Positions 28,899-39,300 of a stretch of 64,000 nucleotides of DNA are shown piece by piece (the first letter of the stretch is position 1; each line of letters opens with the position of its first letter). A program made the position numbers and the translations under genes. Source of the DNA: Eubacteriales bacterium. Its GTDB lineage: Bacteria > Bacillota > Clostridia > Lachnospirales > Lachnospiraceae. The notes beneath the pieces were generated by a model. It saw only the letters and a program-made list of their open reading frames with translations. It was not told where the DNA came from and searched no databases. Location of the stretch: contig JAUNJF010000001.1 of NCBI GenBank assembly GCA_030533405.1, positions 210,042 to 274,041 of the forward strand, given 5' to 3'.

Positions 28899-29600
28899 AT
28901 GCAGCAGAAGATGAAAATATTAGTTTGTGACGATGACAAAGAAATTGTAGAAGCAATTTCTATTTATTTAAATCAGGAAGGCTATGAGGTGGTCACGGCC
29001 TATAATGGAAAAGAAGCACTAGAAGTATTGAAGGAGCAGGAAGTGCACTTAATCATTTTGGATATTATGATGCCAGAGTTAGATGGCATTCATGCTCTCT
29101 TAAAAATTCGAGAGGAGAGCAGTATTCCGGTTATTTTGCTTTCGGCAAAATCAGAGGATGTGGATAAGATTTTAGGACTCAATGTTGGAGCAGATGATTA
29201 TGTGACGAAACCATTTAATCCGCTTGAATTGGTTGCGCGTGTGAAATCACAGTTGCGTCGCTATACAAAGCTGGGTGGCATGGAGATTGCAAGTAGCAAT
29301 ACCTTGGTAAATGGTTCGATTACACTGGATAAGGATCAGAAAACAGTTTCGGTAGATGGTGAGCTTGTGAAGCTGACACCAACTGAATTTAAAATTTTGC
29401 AATTATTTATGGAGAATGTAGGGATTGTATTCTCATCTTCGCAGATTTATGAGCGTGTTTGGGATGAGGATGCCTATTCCGCAGAAAATATTGTGTCGGT
29501 ACATATTCGTAGAATTCGAGAGAAGATTGAAATTGATCCGAAAAACCCAGATTACATTAAGGTAATGTGGGGTGTCGGTTATCGCATGGAGAAGAAGTAA
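28899..29600 (+). CDS. OmpR-family response regulator
   Basis: The 233-residue protein has a receiver domain (residues 1-120; acidic pocket VCDDDKE, phosphoacceptor in LIILDIMMPELDG, Lys in DYVTKPFNPLE). A winged-helix DNA-binding domain follows (about 135-230; SVHIRRIREKIE, YRMEKK). AAAGAGGAG precedes ATG 28899. The histidine kinase gene follows after 15 bases, so the two form a two-component pair. The 11-bp inverted repeat upstream is a candidate autoregulatory site. Confidence 0.95.
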   Translation: MQQKMKILVCDDDKEIVEAISIYLNQEGYEVVTAYNGKEALEVLKEQEVHLIILDIMMPELDGIHALLKIREESSIPVILLSAKSEDVDKILGLNVGADDYVTKPFNPLELVARVKSQLRRYTKLGGMEIASSNTLVNGSITLDKDQKTVSVDGELVKLTPTEFKILQLFMENVGIVFSSSQIYERVWDEDAYSAENIVSVHIRRIREKIEIDPKNPDYIKVMWGVGYRMEKK

Positions 29601-29615
29601 AGAAGGGATAGACCT

Positions 29616-32240
29616 ATGACAGAAAAAAAGAAATGGTATTACACAGGTGTGGGCAAGGTGTTGCGTGGTTTTTTGTGTTTGATGACATTGGCGCTTTGTA
29701 CATCTGGAACTATGTATCTGATTCAGATGTTTTCTTCGTATGGAGATGATTTTCTGAAAGGAAAGGAAGCTTCCTATGAAAGTACACAAGGCTATAGAGT
29801 GGATTTGGTTAACTCGATGCGAAATACGTTGGATTTCGTGGAAGTTAGTTGTGCAAAACACGAATTCACGGTGTATGACGTAGAGAATCAGGAACAGTGG
29901 ACCTGTGATTATAAAAAAGACCAGGCTGTGGAACAGGATGAGCAATATCTTCCTGTTGTAGAGAAAGCATCTATGGAGATGCATTTTGATGATTTAGATT
30001 GGATCACAGAAAACATACAGGTTGCTGATGGCGAAAGATTTGTCCATTTTTCAAAAAAACAGTTTCAGAAATTGTTTGAACTATGTGGAAGCAAAAATAC
30101 AAATTATCGATATTCGCATGATTATCCAGAATCTACCTATTTTGTATTTGCCAATCAGGATACAGTGACCGGTATTTTGGACGAAAGTAAAAATGGCGCA
30201 TTGGGATATGCACTATATAATCCAGAGGAAGATTTGTTTTATTCGACCTGGGATCAGTATTTTCCGTCTTATAATCACTATTTATATCGATGTGATGAAA
30301 TCTTATCAAACATACAGGGCAATTTGTATGGTATGAAAGTGGAAAATATTATTATGCCATTGTTGTGGGCACACAATTATACGCAGATGGAAATGCATCA
30401 GATTTACTACGAAATGCCTGCGGAGCAGATGGACATAGCAATGAATATGAAGCGAAACATGGAAAATGGACCATTTCTTTACTATATAGAGCGCGCTAAT
30501 GGTGAGGTAATATCCAATGTTGAAAATATAGAAGAGATTACCAAGCTGGATCGATTTTATTATTTAGGTGACTATGAAAAACTGCAATATCCCGAAGCGG
30601 AAAATGTGCGTAATTTATCTGAACTTGAATATCTCGGTTGCGATGTTTATATAGATAGTTTTAATGGAATGATGTACATGGGAATGGATTTTGCGCGTGC
30701 AAAACAAGATCAAAATTATGATGCTGATGGAATATATGTGCGTTATCAGCGGTTTGAGATTGCCCAGAAGCATGGAATGTGGATTTTATTGTTGCTGATA
30801 GTGCTTTATCTTTTGTTGGTGTATCAGACAATCAGTTTGATTGTGACAACAGGACGTGTGTGCAAGAAACCAAAAACAGAGGATGGTCAGGATGTATTGT
30901 GGCAGGTGCACTTGAATTTCTTTGATCAGCTATTTACAGAACCATATCTGATTTTGGAAGGCTTTGTGCTTTTGGGTGCAACAGTGGTTGGGGCGAATCT
31001 TTTTCTTGAATTTATGAACGAGATAGAAAATCGTCCAATCGTGGCTTTGATTGGGATGGCTGGATGTGCTGCTGGCTATGGATTGATTTTTATGTTGTTT
31101 GTCTTAAGCTTCATTAGAAGGATCAAGGCGAAGAATTTTATCAGCAAAATGGGCTTTGGAAAGCTGTGGAAATGGATTGTTGGCATTTTTGTAAAAATCT
31201 ATCAGCAGCAAAAAGGTAGAAGATGGCTTCGTAGTTTGTTTGATATTTATTTGGGATTTCAGGTTATTTTGGCGATTTTTATCTTTTATTTGACCATGGA
31301 TGAGGGTGGACTGACCGCGATTTTAGCTGTTATAATGGGATCGGTGCTTCCGAACGTGTTTATTGTAATGACAATGAAGAAATTGTTTGGAGACATGGAT
31401 ACGATCTTAAAATGCATTGAAGAGATTAAAAATGGTGATCTGGAATATCAGTGTGATGTAGATCGTGAAATGCATTTCTTAAATGAAATAGCGGATGGCG
31501 TCAATCATATTGGAGATGGTTTAAAGATTGCAGTTGAGCAATCCATTAAAGATGAGCGTATGCGAACCGAATTAATTACCAATGTTTCGCATGATTTGAA
31601 AACACCATTGACTTCGATTATCAATTATGTGGATTTGTTAAAGAAGGAAGAGATGTATTCGGAGAATGCAAAACATTATCTGGATGTATTGGATACAAAG
31701 TCACAGCGTTTGAAGCATTTGACAGAGGATCTTGTGGAAGCTGCAAAGGCAAATACAGGTAATATTGAGTTGGAATGTATGCCGCTTGCATTTGATGAGT
31801 TGATGCGTCAGGCGATTGGTGAATTTGAGGATAAGTTTGCAACACGGAATTTAACGGTTGTTGCTAGTTATCCAGAAACACCAGCTGTGATTATGGCAGA
31901 CGGCAGAAGATTGTTCCGTATCATTGAAAATGTGTTGGTGAATGCTTATAAATATGCATTAGAAGGTACACGCATTTATGCAGATTTGGTGAAAGAAGGG
32001 GACGAGGTTGTATTTACACTGAAAAATATATCAGAGGCTCCTTTGAATATCAGTCCTGAGGAATTGATGGAACGATTTACAAGAGGAGACAGTTCCCGTA
32101 CGACAGAGGGAAGCGGACTGGGTTTGTCGATAGCAAAGGATTTGACGTATTTAATGGAAGGTGTTTTTGCACTGGAATTAGATGGAGATTTATTTAAGGT
32201 TATCGTAAAGTTTTCAGGATATAATCATTCTGATAATTAG
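29616..32240 (+). CDS. Membrane sensor histidine kinase, long N-terminal sensor
   Basis: At 874 residues this kinase is unusually long. A first membrane helix (about 13-35) is followed by a ~350-residue extracellular region. Several membrane segments between about 390 and 590 come next. The kinase core has the phospho-accepting His659 in NVSHDLKTPLTS, the N-box in NVLVNAYKYALEG and the G-box GSGLGLSIAKDL. A HAMP-like segment (MKKLFGDMDTILKCIEEI) precedes the core. It should phosphorylate the adjacent regulator. The large extracellular part suggests sensing of envelope stress or an antibiotic, but this is inference. Confidence 0.92.
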   Translation: MTEKKKWYYTGVGKVLRGFLCLMTLALCTSGTMYLIQMFSSYGDDFLKGKEASYESTQGYRVDLVNSMRNTLDFVEVSCAKHEFTVYDVENQEQWTCDYKKDQAVEQDEQYLPVVEKASMEMHFDDLDWITENIQVADGERFVHFSKKQFQKLFELCGSKNTNYRYSHDYPESTYFVFANQDTVTGILDESKNGALGYALYNPEEDLFYSTWDQYFPSYNHYLYRCDEILSNIQGNLYGMKVENIIMPLLWAHNYTQMEMHQIYYEMPAEQMDIAMNMKRNMENGPFLYYIERANGEVISNVENIEEITKLDRFYYLGDYEKLQYPEAENVRNLSELEYLGCDVYIDSFNGMMYMGMDFARAKQDQNYDADGIYVRYQRFEIAQKHGMWILLLLIVLYLLLVYQTISLIVTTGRVCKKPKTEDGQDVLWQVHLNFFDQLFTEPYLILEGFVLLGATVVGANLFLEFMNEIENRPIVALIGMAGCAAGYGLIFMLFVLSFIRRIKAKNFISKMGFGKLWKWIVGIFVKIYQQQKGRRWLRSLFDIYLGFQVILAIFIFYLTMDEGGLTAILAVIMGSVLPNVFIVMTMKKLFGDMDTILKCIEEIKNGDLEYQCDVDREMHFLNEIADGVNHIGDGLKIAVEQSIKDERMRTELITNVSHDLKTPLTSIINYVDLLKKEEMYSENAKHYLDVLDTKSQRLKHLTEDLVEAAKANTGNIELECMPLAFDELMRQAIGEFEDKFATRNLTVVASYPETPAVIMADGRRLFRIIENVLVNAYKYALEGTRIYADLVKEGDEVVFTLKNISEAPLNISPEELMERFTRGDSSRTTEGSGLGLSIAKDLTYLMEGVFALELDGDLFKVIVKFSGYNHSDN

Positions 32241-32276
32241 TATAGTTCATTGGAATTGTAGGAAGGAGAGAATAGG

Positions 32277-33059
32277 ATGAGAGTGGGTGTTACGCAGTTT
32301 GATATCGCCTGGGAGAATAAGGCAGAAAATCAAAAACGTGCAAGAACTTTGATGGAGGAGGCAAAGCAGCAGAAGGTGGATTTGCTGGTGTTTCCGGAGA
32401 TGACGCTGACAGGTTTTTCGATGAACACAAAGCTTCTTGGTGAGGAGATGCTACTCTCTCCGACGCTTCATTTCTTCAAGGAATGCTCCAAGCAATATGA
32501 TATGGCAATGATGTTTGGCTATGTCGAGGAGTTTGGAGAAGAATATTACAATAAATGTATGCTTGTCGCAAATGGGAAGGTGTTAATGGACTATGATAAA
32601 ATTCATCCGTTTTCCTATGGAGATGAAGGCAAGCATTATGTGGGTGGCAGTAAGGTGAAGACTGCGACGTTTATGGATATGGTTGTTTCAGGTTTCGTCT
32701 GTTATGACTTGCGGTTTCCGGAATTGTTTCAGGCGGTATCGGAACAGGCACAGGCAATTTTTGTGATAGCAAACTGGCCGAAAGAACGTGTGGCACATTG
32801 GGAAGCGCTTTTGAAAGCAAGAGCGATTGAGAACCAGTGTTACATTGTGGGTGTCAATCGGATTGGCACTGGGAATGGATTAGAATATATTGAAAGTTCC
32901 ATGGCATTTGATCCGCTGGGAGAGCGGTTGACAAAGCCGGACAATAAAGCACCTCTGCAGGTAGTTGAACTACAGGCAGAGGTAGTTGCGTCTATTCGGA
33001 AACAGTTTCCATTTAAACAGGATCGAAAGAAGGAACTGTATGCGAATCTGTATTTTTAA
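32277..33059 (+). CDS. Carbon-nitrogen hydrolase (nitrilase superfamily, omega-amidase-like)
   Basis: This 260-residue amidase has the catalytic triad Glu41 (VFPEMTLTGF), Lys108 (YDKIHPF) and Cys142 (GFVCYDLRFPE). The motif set matches the Nit1/Nit2 (omega-amidase, YafV) branch, which repairs or hydrolyses deaminated glutamine-type compounds. The start lies behind AGGAAGGAG. It follows the kinase gene by 36 bases but is probably unrelated to it. Substrate is not determined by sequence. Confidence 0.88.
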   Translation: MRVGVTQFDIAWENKAENQKRARTLMEEAKQQKVDLLVFPEMTLTGFSMNTKLLGEEMLLSPTLHFFKECSKQYDMAMMFGYVEEFGEEYYNKCMLVANGKVLMDYDKIHPFSYGDEGKHYVGGSKVKTATFMDMVVSGFVCYDLRFPELFQAVSEQAQAIFVIANWPKERVAHWEALLKARAIENQCYIVGVNRIGTGNGLEYIESSMAFDPLGERLTKPDNKAPLQVVELQAEVVASIRKQFPFKQDRKKELYANLYF

Positions 33060-33069
33060 TGCATTTCGC

Positions 33070-33097
33070 TTGTAATAATTTTGTTTTCAAGTATAAT
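33070..33097 (+). promoter_or_regulatory. Putative promoter of parvulin gene
   Basis: TTGTAA at 33070-33075, 16-base spacer, perfect TATAAT at 33092-33097, 36 bases before the start codon. Confidence 0.65.
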
Positions 33098-33133
33098 AAC
33101 AACGTAAAAGATTGAAAGAAAAGAGGATAAAAG

Positions 33134-33868
33134 ATGAGCGAAGTATTAAAAACAATTGGTGAATATACAATTACAGAAAGAGATGTAGACGCATTTATTT
33201 CATCGTTGCCAAAGGAGCAGCAGAGATATAGAACAATGCCAGATTTTCGTGCACAGGTATTAGAAAGAGTTGAGGAAATGACTTTGTTTGCAATGCTTGG
33301 TAGTGAGATGAAGGTAGAAGATACAGAGGATTTCAAGGATGCCATGATGGTTGCAAAACGTGACATTTCAGGACAGATTGCGGTACATGAGTTATTGAGT
33401 AAGGTAGATGCGACAGAGGATGAGGTAAAGGCATTTTTTGAAGAAAACAAGAATGCATTTGCAAAGGGACCTTCTGCAACAGCAAAACATATTTTAGTAG
33501 ATTCAAAGGAAAAGGCTGAGTCGATCAAGAAAGAGATTGAAGCTGGCGAGAAGACATTCGAAGAAGCTGCAAAGGAATACTCATCATGCCCATCAAGTCA
33601 AAAAGGTGGTAGTCTAGGTACATTTGGTCGTGGACAGATGGTAAAGGAATTTGAGCAGGCTGCATTTGAAGGTGAATTGGAGACAATCATTGGACCTGTA
33701 GAGACACAGTTTGGTCAGCATTTAATCTGGGTTGATGAGCGTTCGGAGGGCGAGGTTCCTGAGTTTGAGGCAGTAAAAGACCAGGTAAAGGCACAGGTAA
33801 TCGGACAGAAACAGCAAAAGACATATGAGGAGAAGCTTTCAGCGCTTCGTGACAAATATTTGGCATAA
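33134..33868 (+). CDS. Peptidyl-prolyl isomerase, parvulin type
   Basis: The 244-residue protein has an N-terminal SurA/trigger-factor-like helical region (about 1-110). A PpiC rotamase domain follows at about 115-215 (TAKHILVDSKEKAE, SSCPSSQKGGSLGTFGRGQM, ETQFGQHLIWVDE). There is no signal peptide or lipobox, so it is a cytoplasmic folding catalyst, unlike the exported PrsA lipoproteins. The start lies behind AAGAGGAT. It has its own promoter. Confidence 0.92.
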   Translation: MSEVLKTIGEYTITERDVDAFISSLPKEQQRYRTMPDFRAQVLERVEEMTLFAMLGSEMKVEDTEDFKDAMMVAKRDISGQIAVHELLSKVDATEDEVKAFFEENKNAFAKGPSATAKHILVDSKEKAESIKKEIEAGEKTFEEAAKEYSSCPSSQKGGSLGTFGRGQMVKEFEQAAFEGELETIIGPVETQFGQHLIWVDERSEGEVPEFEAVKDQVKAQVIGQKQQKTYEEKLSALRDKYLA

Positions 33869-33900
33869 GCAGAATCGGTTGTAGAAGAGAGGTGTCAAGG

Positions 33901-34470
33901 ATGGCAAAACAGTCGTGGAAACCAGGAAATATGCTTTATCCGGTGCCGGCAGTGTTGGTGAGCGCAAGAGATAAAGAAGGAAATGATAATTTGTTGACGA
34001 TTGCGTGGGTGGGAACCGTTTGCTCAGATCCTGCCATGCTTTCTATTTCCGTTCGAAAAGAGCGATATACACATCATATGTTAAAAGAAAGTGGAGAATT
34101 TGTTGTGAATTTGACAACAAAGAAATTGCTGACTGCGACAGATTATTGTGGCGTTCGAAGCGGAAGAGACGAGGACAAGTTTGCGACAATGCAGTTGACA
34201 AAGGGCGAGGCGGAAAAGATTAATGCGCCGATTATTATGGAGAGTCCGGTTAATATTGAGTGCAAGGTGACACAGGTGTTAGAGCTTGGAAGTCATGACA
34301 TGTTTCTTGCAGAGGTCGTGAATGTACAGGTTTCCGATGAATTGTTAGATGAAAAGGGAACCTTCCGTTTGCAGGATGCAGATTTGCTTGCTTATTCTCA
34401 TGGAGAATATTATGAGCTTGGTGAAAAACTTGGAACCTTTGGATTTTCAGTGAAGAAATCAAAGAAATAA
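33901..34470 (+). CDS. Flavin reductase-like (flavoredoxin) protein
   Basis: The product is 189 residues from ATG 33901 with GAGAGG about 9 bases upstream; a GTG at 33892 is less well placed. It belongs to the FMN-binding split-barrel flavin reductase family: LYPVPAVLVSARDKEGNDN at the N-terminus and SISVRKERYTHHMLKESGEF in the FMN-binding region. Such proteins bind FMN and pass electrons in anaerobes. It follows the parvulin gene by about 30 bases. Confidence 0.88.
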   Translation: MAKQSWKPGNMLYPVPAVLVSARDKEGNDNLLTIAWVGTVCSDPAMLSISVRKERYTHHMLKESGEFVVNLTTKKLLTATDYCGVRSGRDEDKFATMQLTKGEAEKINAPIIMESPVNIECKVTQVLELGSHDMFLAEVVNVQVSDELLDEKGTFRLQDADLLAYSHGEYYELGEKLGTFGFSVKKSKK

Positions 34471-34488
34471 TGGAAATGAGGAATTTTT

Positions 34489-35991
34489 TTGAGAAGAGTG
34501 AAATTTAGAGCGCGTTTGCAGTGGAACTGGTTGCAATCTGCTTTGTTAGGAGTAGGAATTGGTTTATTGTTAGCGCCGATTGCATCAAATTCCTTGGATG
34601 GAATGAAGCAAGTGCACTTTGGTAATAAGTATAAAGTGATGATTAACGGAGATGTTGTTGCGCTTTCAAAGAGTGTAGAAGAAGGTGAGCAGGCATTTAA
34701 GGCGGCTCGTCTTGCGTATAACGCCAATGGCATTCGTTCATTAAAGCTTTCAGTTTCCTATGAAGAGGCAGATGCAAAACAGGACAAAGAAGCGATTAGT
34801 GGTTTGAAGGTGTTGCAAGGTGAGGAATTAGAGCAACAGATTTTGGAGCAGTTATCGGCATATGAGTCTGATACAAAGCAAATTGCTTACACCATGAGAA
34901 TTGATGATTACACTGTTACATCTGATAATATGGAAAGTCTCATATCTGCGTTAGAAAAGACACAGGGTAAATATGATGAAGAGAATCAATTTCAGGTGAA
35001 ACTGAAAAAGACGGATAGTCAAAATGTTGCTATGTATGAGGTGGAAATTGCACAAAATGAAGAAGCTTCCGATAAAAAGGATGAAGACGGCATAAAATAT
35101 GTTGGCTTTGAGGAAGATATTCAGGTTGTTCCTACCTATGCAAGTAAAGATCAAATAAAAAAAGGTGAGGATGTGTATGCGGAGTTGTCGCAAACACATG
35201 AAGAGCCTGGAATCTATGTTGTAAAACCAGGCGATTGCTTAGGTGTGATTGCAGAGAAAAACAATATGACAGAAGAGCAACTGAAGGAATTGAATCCGGA
35301 TGTGCAGTCAGACGAGAATTTGTATTATGATGACCGTTTACATATTGTTGTGCCAATGACTGCTGTGCAAGTGCTTGTGAAAAAGCAAGTGACCTATGAA
35401 GAGTCCTATTATGCGGATACCATTTATGAAGACGATGACGATATGTTTATCGGTGAGTCGAAGGTTGTACAGGAAGGAAGCGAGGGAACGCACGTTGTGA
35501 CGGATCTTGTTACCTATACCAATGATATGGAAAGTGATCGCGAACAGTTAGAAGAAAATGTAGAAGTTGCTGCGGTTGCCGAGATTGTGAGACGAGGAAC
35601 GAAGTCAAAACCTACTTATATGTATCCTGTTACCAACTGGAATGTAACCTCTAACTTTGGATATCGTTGGGGCAGATTACATGCTGGTACAGATGTTGGT
35701 GTACCAATCGGTACAACTGTACGAGCTTCCAGAGCTGGAAAGGTAGTGACTGCTGGATGGGTCGGTGGCTATGGAAACTGTGTCATGATTGATCATGGAG
35801 ATGGCATTTGGACTGTTTATGGACATTTGAGTGAGATTACAACAAGTGTAGGAAGTTATGTTGAACAAGGTCAGCAGATTGCGCTTTCTGGTAATACGGG
35901 ACGAAGTACAGGTCCGCATTTACACTTTGAAGTGCGTGTCAACGGAAGTGCTACAGACGCTACCCCTTATCTAGAGGGCACAGTCAACTAA
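34489..35991 (+). CDS. LysM-G5-M23 cell-wall endopeptidase
   Basis: The 500-residue protein starts with TTG 34489 behind ATGAGGAA. A membrane anchor lies at about residues 15-33. A ~200-residue extracellular region of no known domain follows. Then come a LysM peptidoglycan-binding motif (about 243-288, VVKPGDCLGVIAEKN), a G5-like domain (about 295-370) and a C-terminal M23 metallopeptidase. The zinc ligands are His398 and Asp402 (LHAGTDVG) and His479, with catalytic His477 in HLHFEVR. It should cut peptide cross-links of the wall, in growth, division or sporulation. Confidence 0.92.
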   Translation: MRRVKFRARLQWNWLQSALLGVGIGLLLAPIASNSLDGMKQVHFGNKYKVMINGDVVALSKSVEEGEQAFKAARLAYNANGIRSLKLSVSYEEADAKQDKEAISGLKVLQGEELEQQILEQLSAYESDTKQIAYTMRIDDYTVTSDNMESLISALEKTQGKYDEENQFQVKLKKTDSQNVAMYEVEIAQNEEASDKKDEDGIKYVGFEEDIQVVPTYASKDQIKKGEDVYAELSQTHEEPGIYVVKPGDCLGVIAEKNNMTEEQLKELNPDVQSDENLYYDDRLHIVVPMTAVQVLVKKQVTYEESYYADTIYEDDDDMFIGESKVVQEGSEGTHVVTDLVTYTNDMESDREQLEENVEVAAVAEIVRRGTKSKPTYMYPVTNWNVTSNFGYRWGRLHAGTDVGVPIGTTVRASRAGKVVTAGWVGGYGNCVMIDHGDGIWTVYGHLSEITTSVGSYVEQGQQIALSGNTGRSTGPHLHFEVRVNGSATDATPYLEGTVN

Positions 35992-36030
35992 ATATATAAT
36001 CGAAAGTATCATAATTACCTAGAAAAAAAG

Positions 36031-36061
36031 AAAAAAGAGAGGGCTACGCCTTCTCTTTTTT
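36031..36061 (+). terminator. Intrinsic terminator after M23 gene
   Basis: AAAAAAGAGA plus GGGC, loop TAC, GCC and TCTCTTTTTT form a stem ending in a T-run. Confidence 0.85.
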
Positions 36062-36349
36062 CATGAGGGGGGAGAATTTTGATATAGCTTTGCGCTACAT
36101 CATATGAAAAGTTCTTACAAGAAATAGTGTAATAGAAAATTGTGAACAATTCGTGTTCAAAAACGAAAGAATTTATTAAGAAAATATGTGTGCAACTTAA
36201 GAAAACCTTAAGTACCATTTTTGCATAAGTTGTTATATACTCTTTATGGTGTCTAAAATAGATAATTGCAAAAGGTATATTTGTGCATATGACACAAAGA
36301 GAAGGAGTATTGCAATTATGAATAGCCAAAAAAGAGAGGAGTTTATGCA
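36062..36349 (+). promoter_or_regulatory. Upstream region of subtilase gene, with putative promoter
   Basis: This gap holds a small inverted repeat (ACTTAAG/CTTAAGT near 36194-36213). The best promoter candidate is TTGTTA at 36230-36235 with TAAAAT at 36254-36259 (18-base spacer). An 11-codon ORF starting at ATG 36319 overlaps the subtilase start region; it may be translationally coupled or chance. Nothing else is recognised. Confidence 0.4.
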
Positions 36350-39300
36350 ATGATTAAACGTTGGAAAACGGGAATGGCAACCTTAATGGTAGGTATGCTA
36401 TTGACAACAGGTATGACAGCAGAGGCAGCTAATCAGCTCCAGATTACCAAAAAGTGGAATTCGCAGAATTCTAATAAGACATTAATTCAGATGTCAAAGA
36501 AAAAACAGAACAAGAAGAAGTATGCAGAAGGTCAGGTTATCGTAATGTATGGCGATGGCAAATCTGCAACAAAGGCATTTAGTGCCAACAGTTTAGGTAG
36601 CGACATTACAGTTGCACAGACTTATTCATTTGATGTTCCAAGCACACAGAATGGTGTGAAGGCAAATGCGCAGGGAACAACAAAGACAAATAGTGTTCGT
36701 GTATCTCTTGTAAAGTCAAATAAGTATACAACAGAGCAGTTAATTAAAATGTTAAGTGCTAGAAAAGATATTCGCTATGTTGAGCCTAACTATCGTTATG
36801 AAGTACTGGATAATGATTATAGTGGATTCCAGTGGGCATTGAACAATGTTGGACAAAATGCTGGTACAGCAGGTATGGATGTGAACCCTGAGTACATTAA
36901 GCAGAAGGCTTCTGATGATGAGGGTGAGAAGGTTATCGCATTGGTCGATACTGGTATGGATTACAAGCATCCAGATTTAGCTAGTAAAGTATGGAATAAT
37001 CCATTTAGCGAGAAGCAGTTAAAGGGTAAACATGGATATGACGTTGTAAATAATGATGATGATCCAATCGATGATCATGGACATGGTACACACTGTGCCG
37101 GAATTATGGCAGGTGTTTCTGGAGATAATTCAGGTATTTCTGGTGTGACAAATGATGAGCATATCAAGATTATGCCAATTAAGATTTTAGACGAGAGTGG
37201 TAGCTGCTACGGTTTTGAGTCAGTTGGTGCATACAACTACATTTACCGTGCACAGCAGTTAGGTGTTAATATTGTATCCGTTAATAATTCTTGGGGTGCA
37301 AGTGGTTATATTGAGCCAGGCGAAGAGGAATGGATGATTCCAGAGAGCAAGATTTTCACTGAATTGGTTAACATGGTAGGTGAAGCTGGTGCGGTAACAG
37401 TATGTGCAGCAGGTAATGATGGTGAAGATAATGGAACAGAGGGTTACATCAATTTCCCATCAAACATCGATAGCCCATATGTGATTTCGGTTGCAGCATC
37501 TAATGAAGATGGTGAATTGGCAACATTCTCATGTTACGGTGATAAGGAAGTTGATATTGCAGCTCCTGGTGCTGATATTTTATCAACTGTATCTTATGAT
37601 GTATTTAACCCAGGTATCTATTCAGATCAGAAGCGTAGTCAGGTATGTACACAGTTCAATGATTTCGAGACTGCTACAAATCAGGATGTTGCTTCTTATA
37701 GAACAGATGTGAAGGGTAAGGCAACAAGTACTGTATCCGTTGCATCAAATGAGTACTTTGGAAAAGAGTCAACAGGTAAGTCATTACACTGGAGTCTTAA
37801 GAACGCAGAACAAGATAGAGAATACATTTTGTATGTTCCTTATGATCAGCCAATTGGATTAGGAACAGCACATGTTAGTACAATGGTTCGTTTAGAAGAT
37901 AAGAACAAATTAGGCGATGGTGAACTTGCTTGGTGGTACGGCGGAAGTGTCGTTATGGTATTAGACGGAATTGTTGACAATGGAAAGAAGCCTAACGCAA
38001 TGAACTTTGAGTTAGTTAATGGTGCAATGGCAGGTAACTGCTGGAGTCATACAAGTGCTGAATCTTATATCGATGTTGAGGAAGATGGACAGAGATATTT
38101 AGCATTCGTAATTGAAGCTGCATCAAACGGTGATTATGATCTTTACATTGATAACATTGGTGTAAGTAAGGCTGTAAATGATACATCTGTATTCGAGCAT
38201 TATGATTACTACAATGGAACTTCTATGGCAACACCATATGTAACAGGTGCAGTTGCAGCAGTTGCACAGGCTTATCCAGAGATGACAGCACTTGAGAGAA
38301 AGTCAGTGATCTTAAGCTGTAGCAAGAAGACAGATGACCTTGCAGGAAAAGTATTAACAGGTGGTACACTTGATTTCTCATTGATTGGTAATCCAAGAAT
38401 GTTCGTATCAGATATTTCTTTAAATGATGATAAGAATATTGAAATCGAGGGTGCTTACTTAGATGGTGCAGAAGTTACAATCAACAATGCTAAGATTGAG
38501 CCAATGTCAGCTGATCAGGATACAATTGTTATCGCTGGTAAGGATATGATGAACAAGAGACTTCATATTGCATTGAAGAAAGGTGACGATGTATATGAAG
38601 AGGATTGTTATTTTGCACAGGGTAACGCATTACAGCAGACAGATATGATTATGGGATCTTTAGATGGTTCACAGTTCACATCTGATGGTAATGCCGTTTA
38701 TTCTATGGATGACTATGGTACTTTATACTTTGCAAAGAAGATGATGATGGGTGAAGATTCTTCTTATCCAAGTTATACATTAGCTTACGAAGGATTTACA
38801 CCAAGTTGTCTTGGTGAGAAAGGTCACACATGGTTAAACAGCATTATGACACGTGATTCGAATGTAGTTTGCTGTAATGGTGGTGTGTGGACAGTTGTAA
38901 ATGCAGATGCAGGATTTGAATCTATGAAGGCATTAGCATATGTATCACAGGATGCAATTCAGGCTACTACAATGTATATGCCAGTGCCAGGTGATGTATG
39001 GTCATTCGCAGCAGAATTGCCAGAAGCAGTAAATGACTTAAGCGGATTAACAATTGCTGCTTATAATGGTCAGATTTACTTAATGGGTGGTTTCAACGAA
39101 ACAACAGGCGCATTCAACAAGAATGTATATCGTTATAATGTAAGTGCTACTGGAGAACAGAAGTGGCAGACAGTTGCTGCTTTACCAGAAGGAAGAGCAT
39201 TTGCACAGGGAATTCAGGTTGGTAACAAGTTAGTAGTTACACTTGGTGCAAAGGATTTAAATGGAACAAGCCCAGCAAACTTAGTATTTGATGGTTCTGC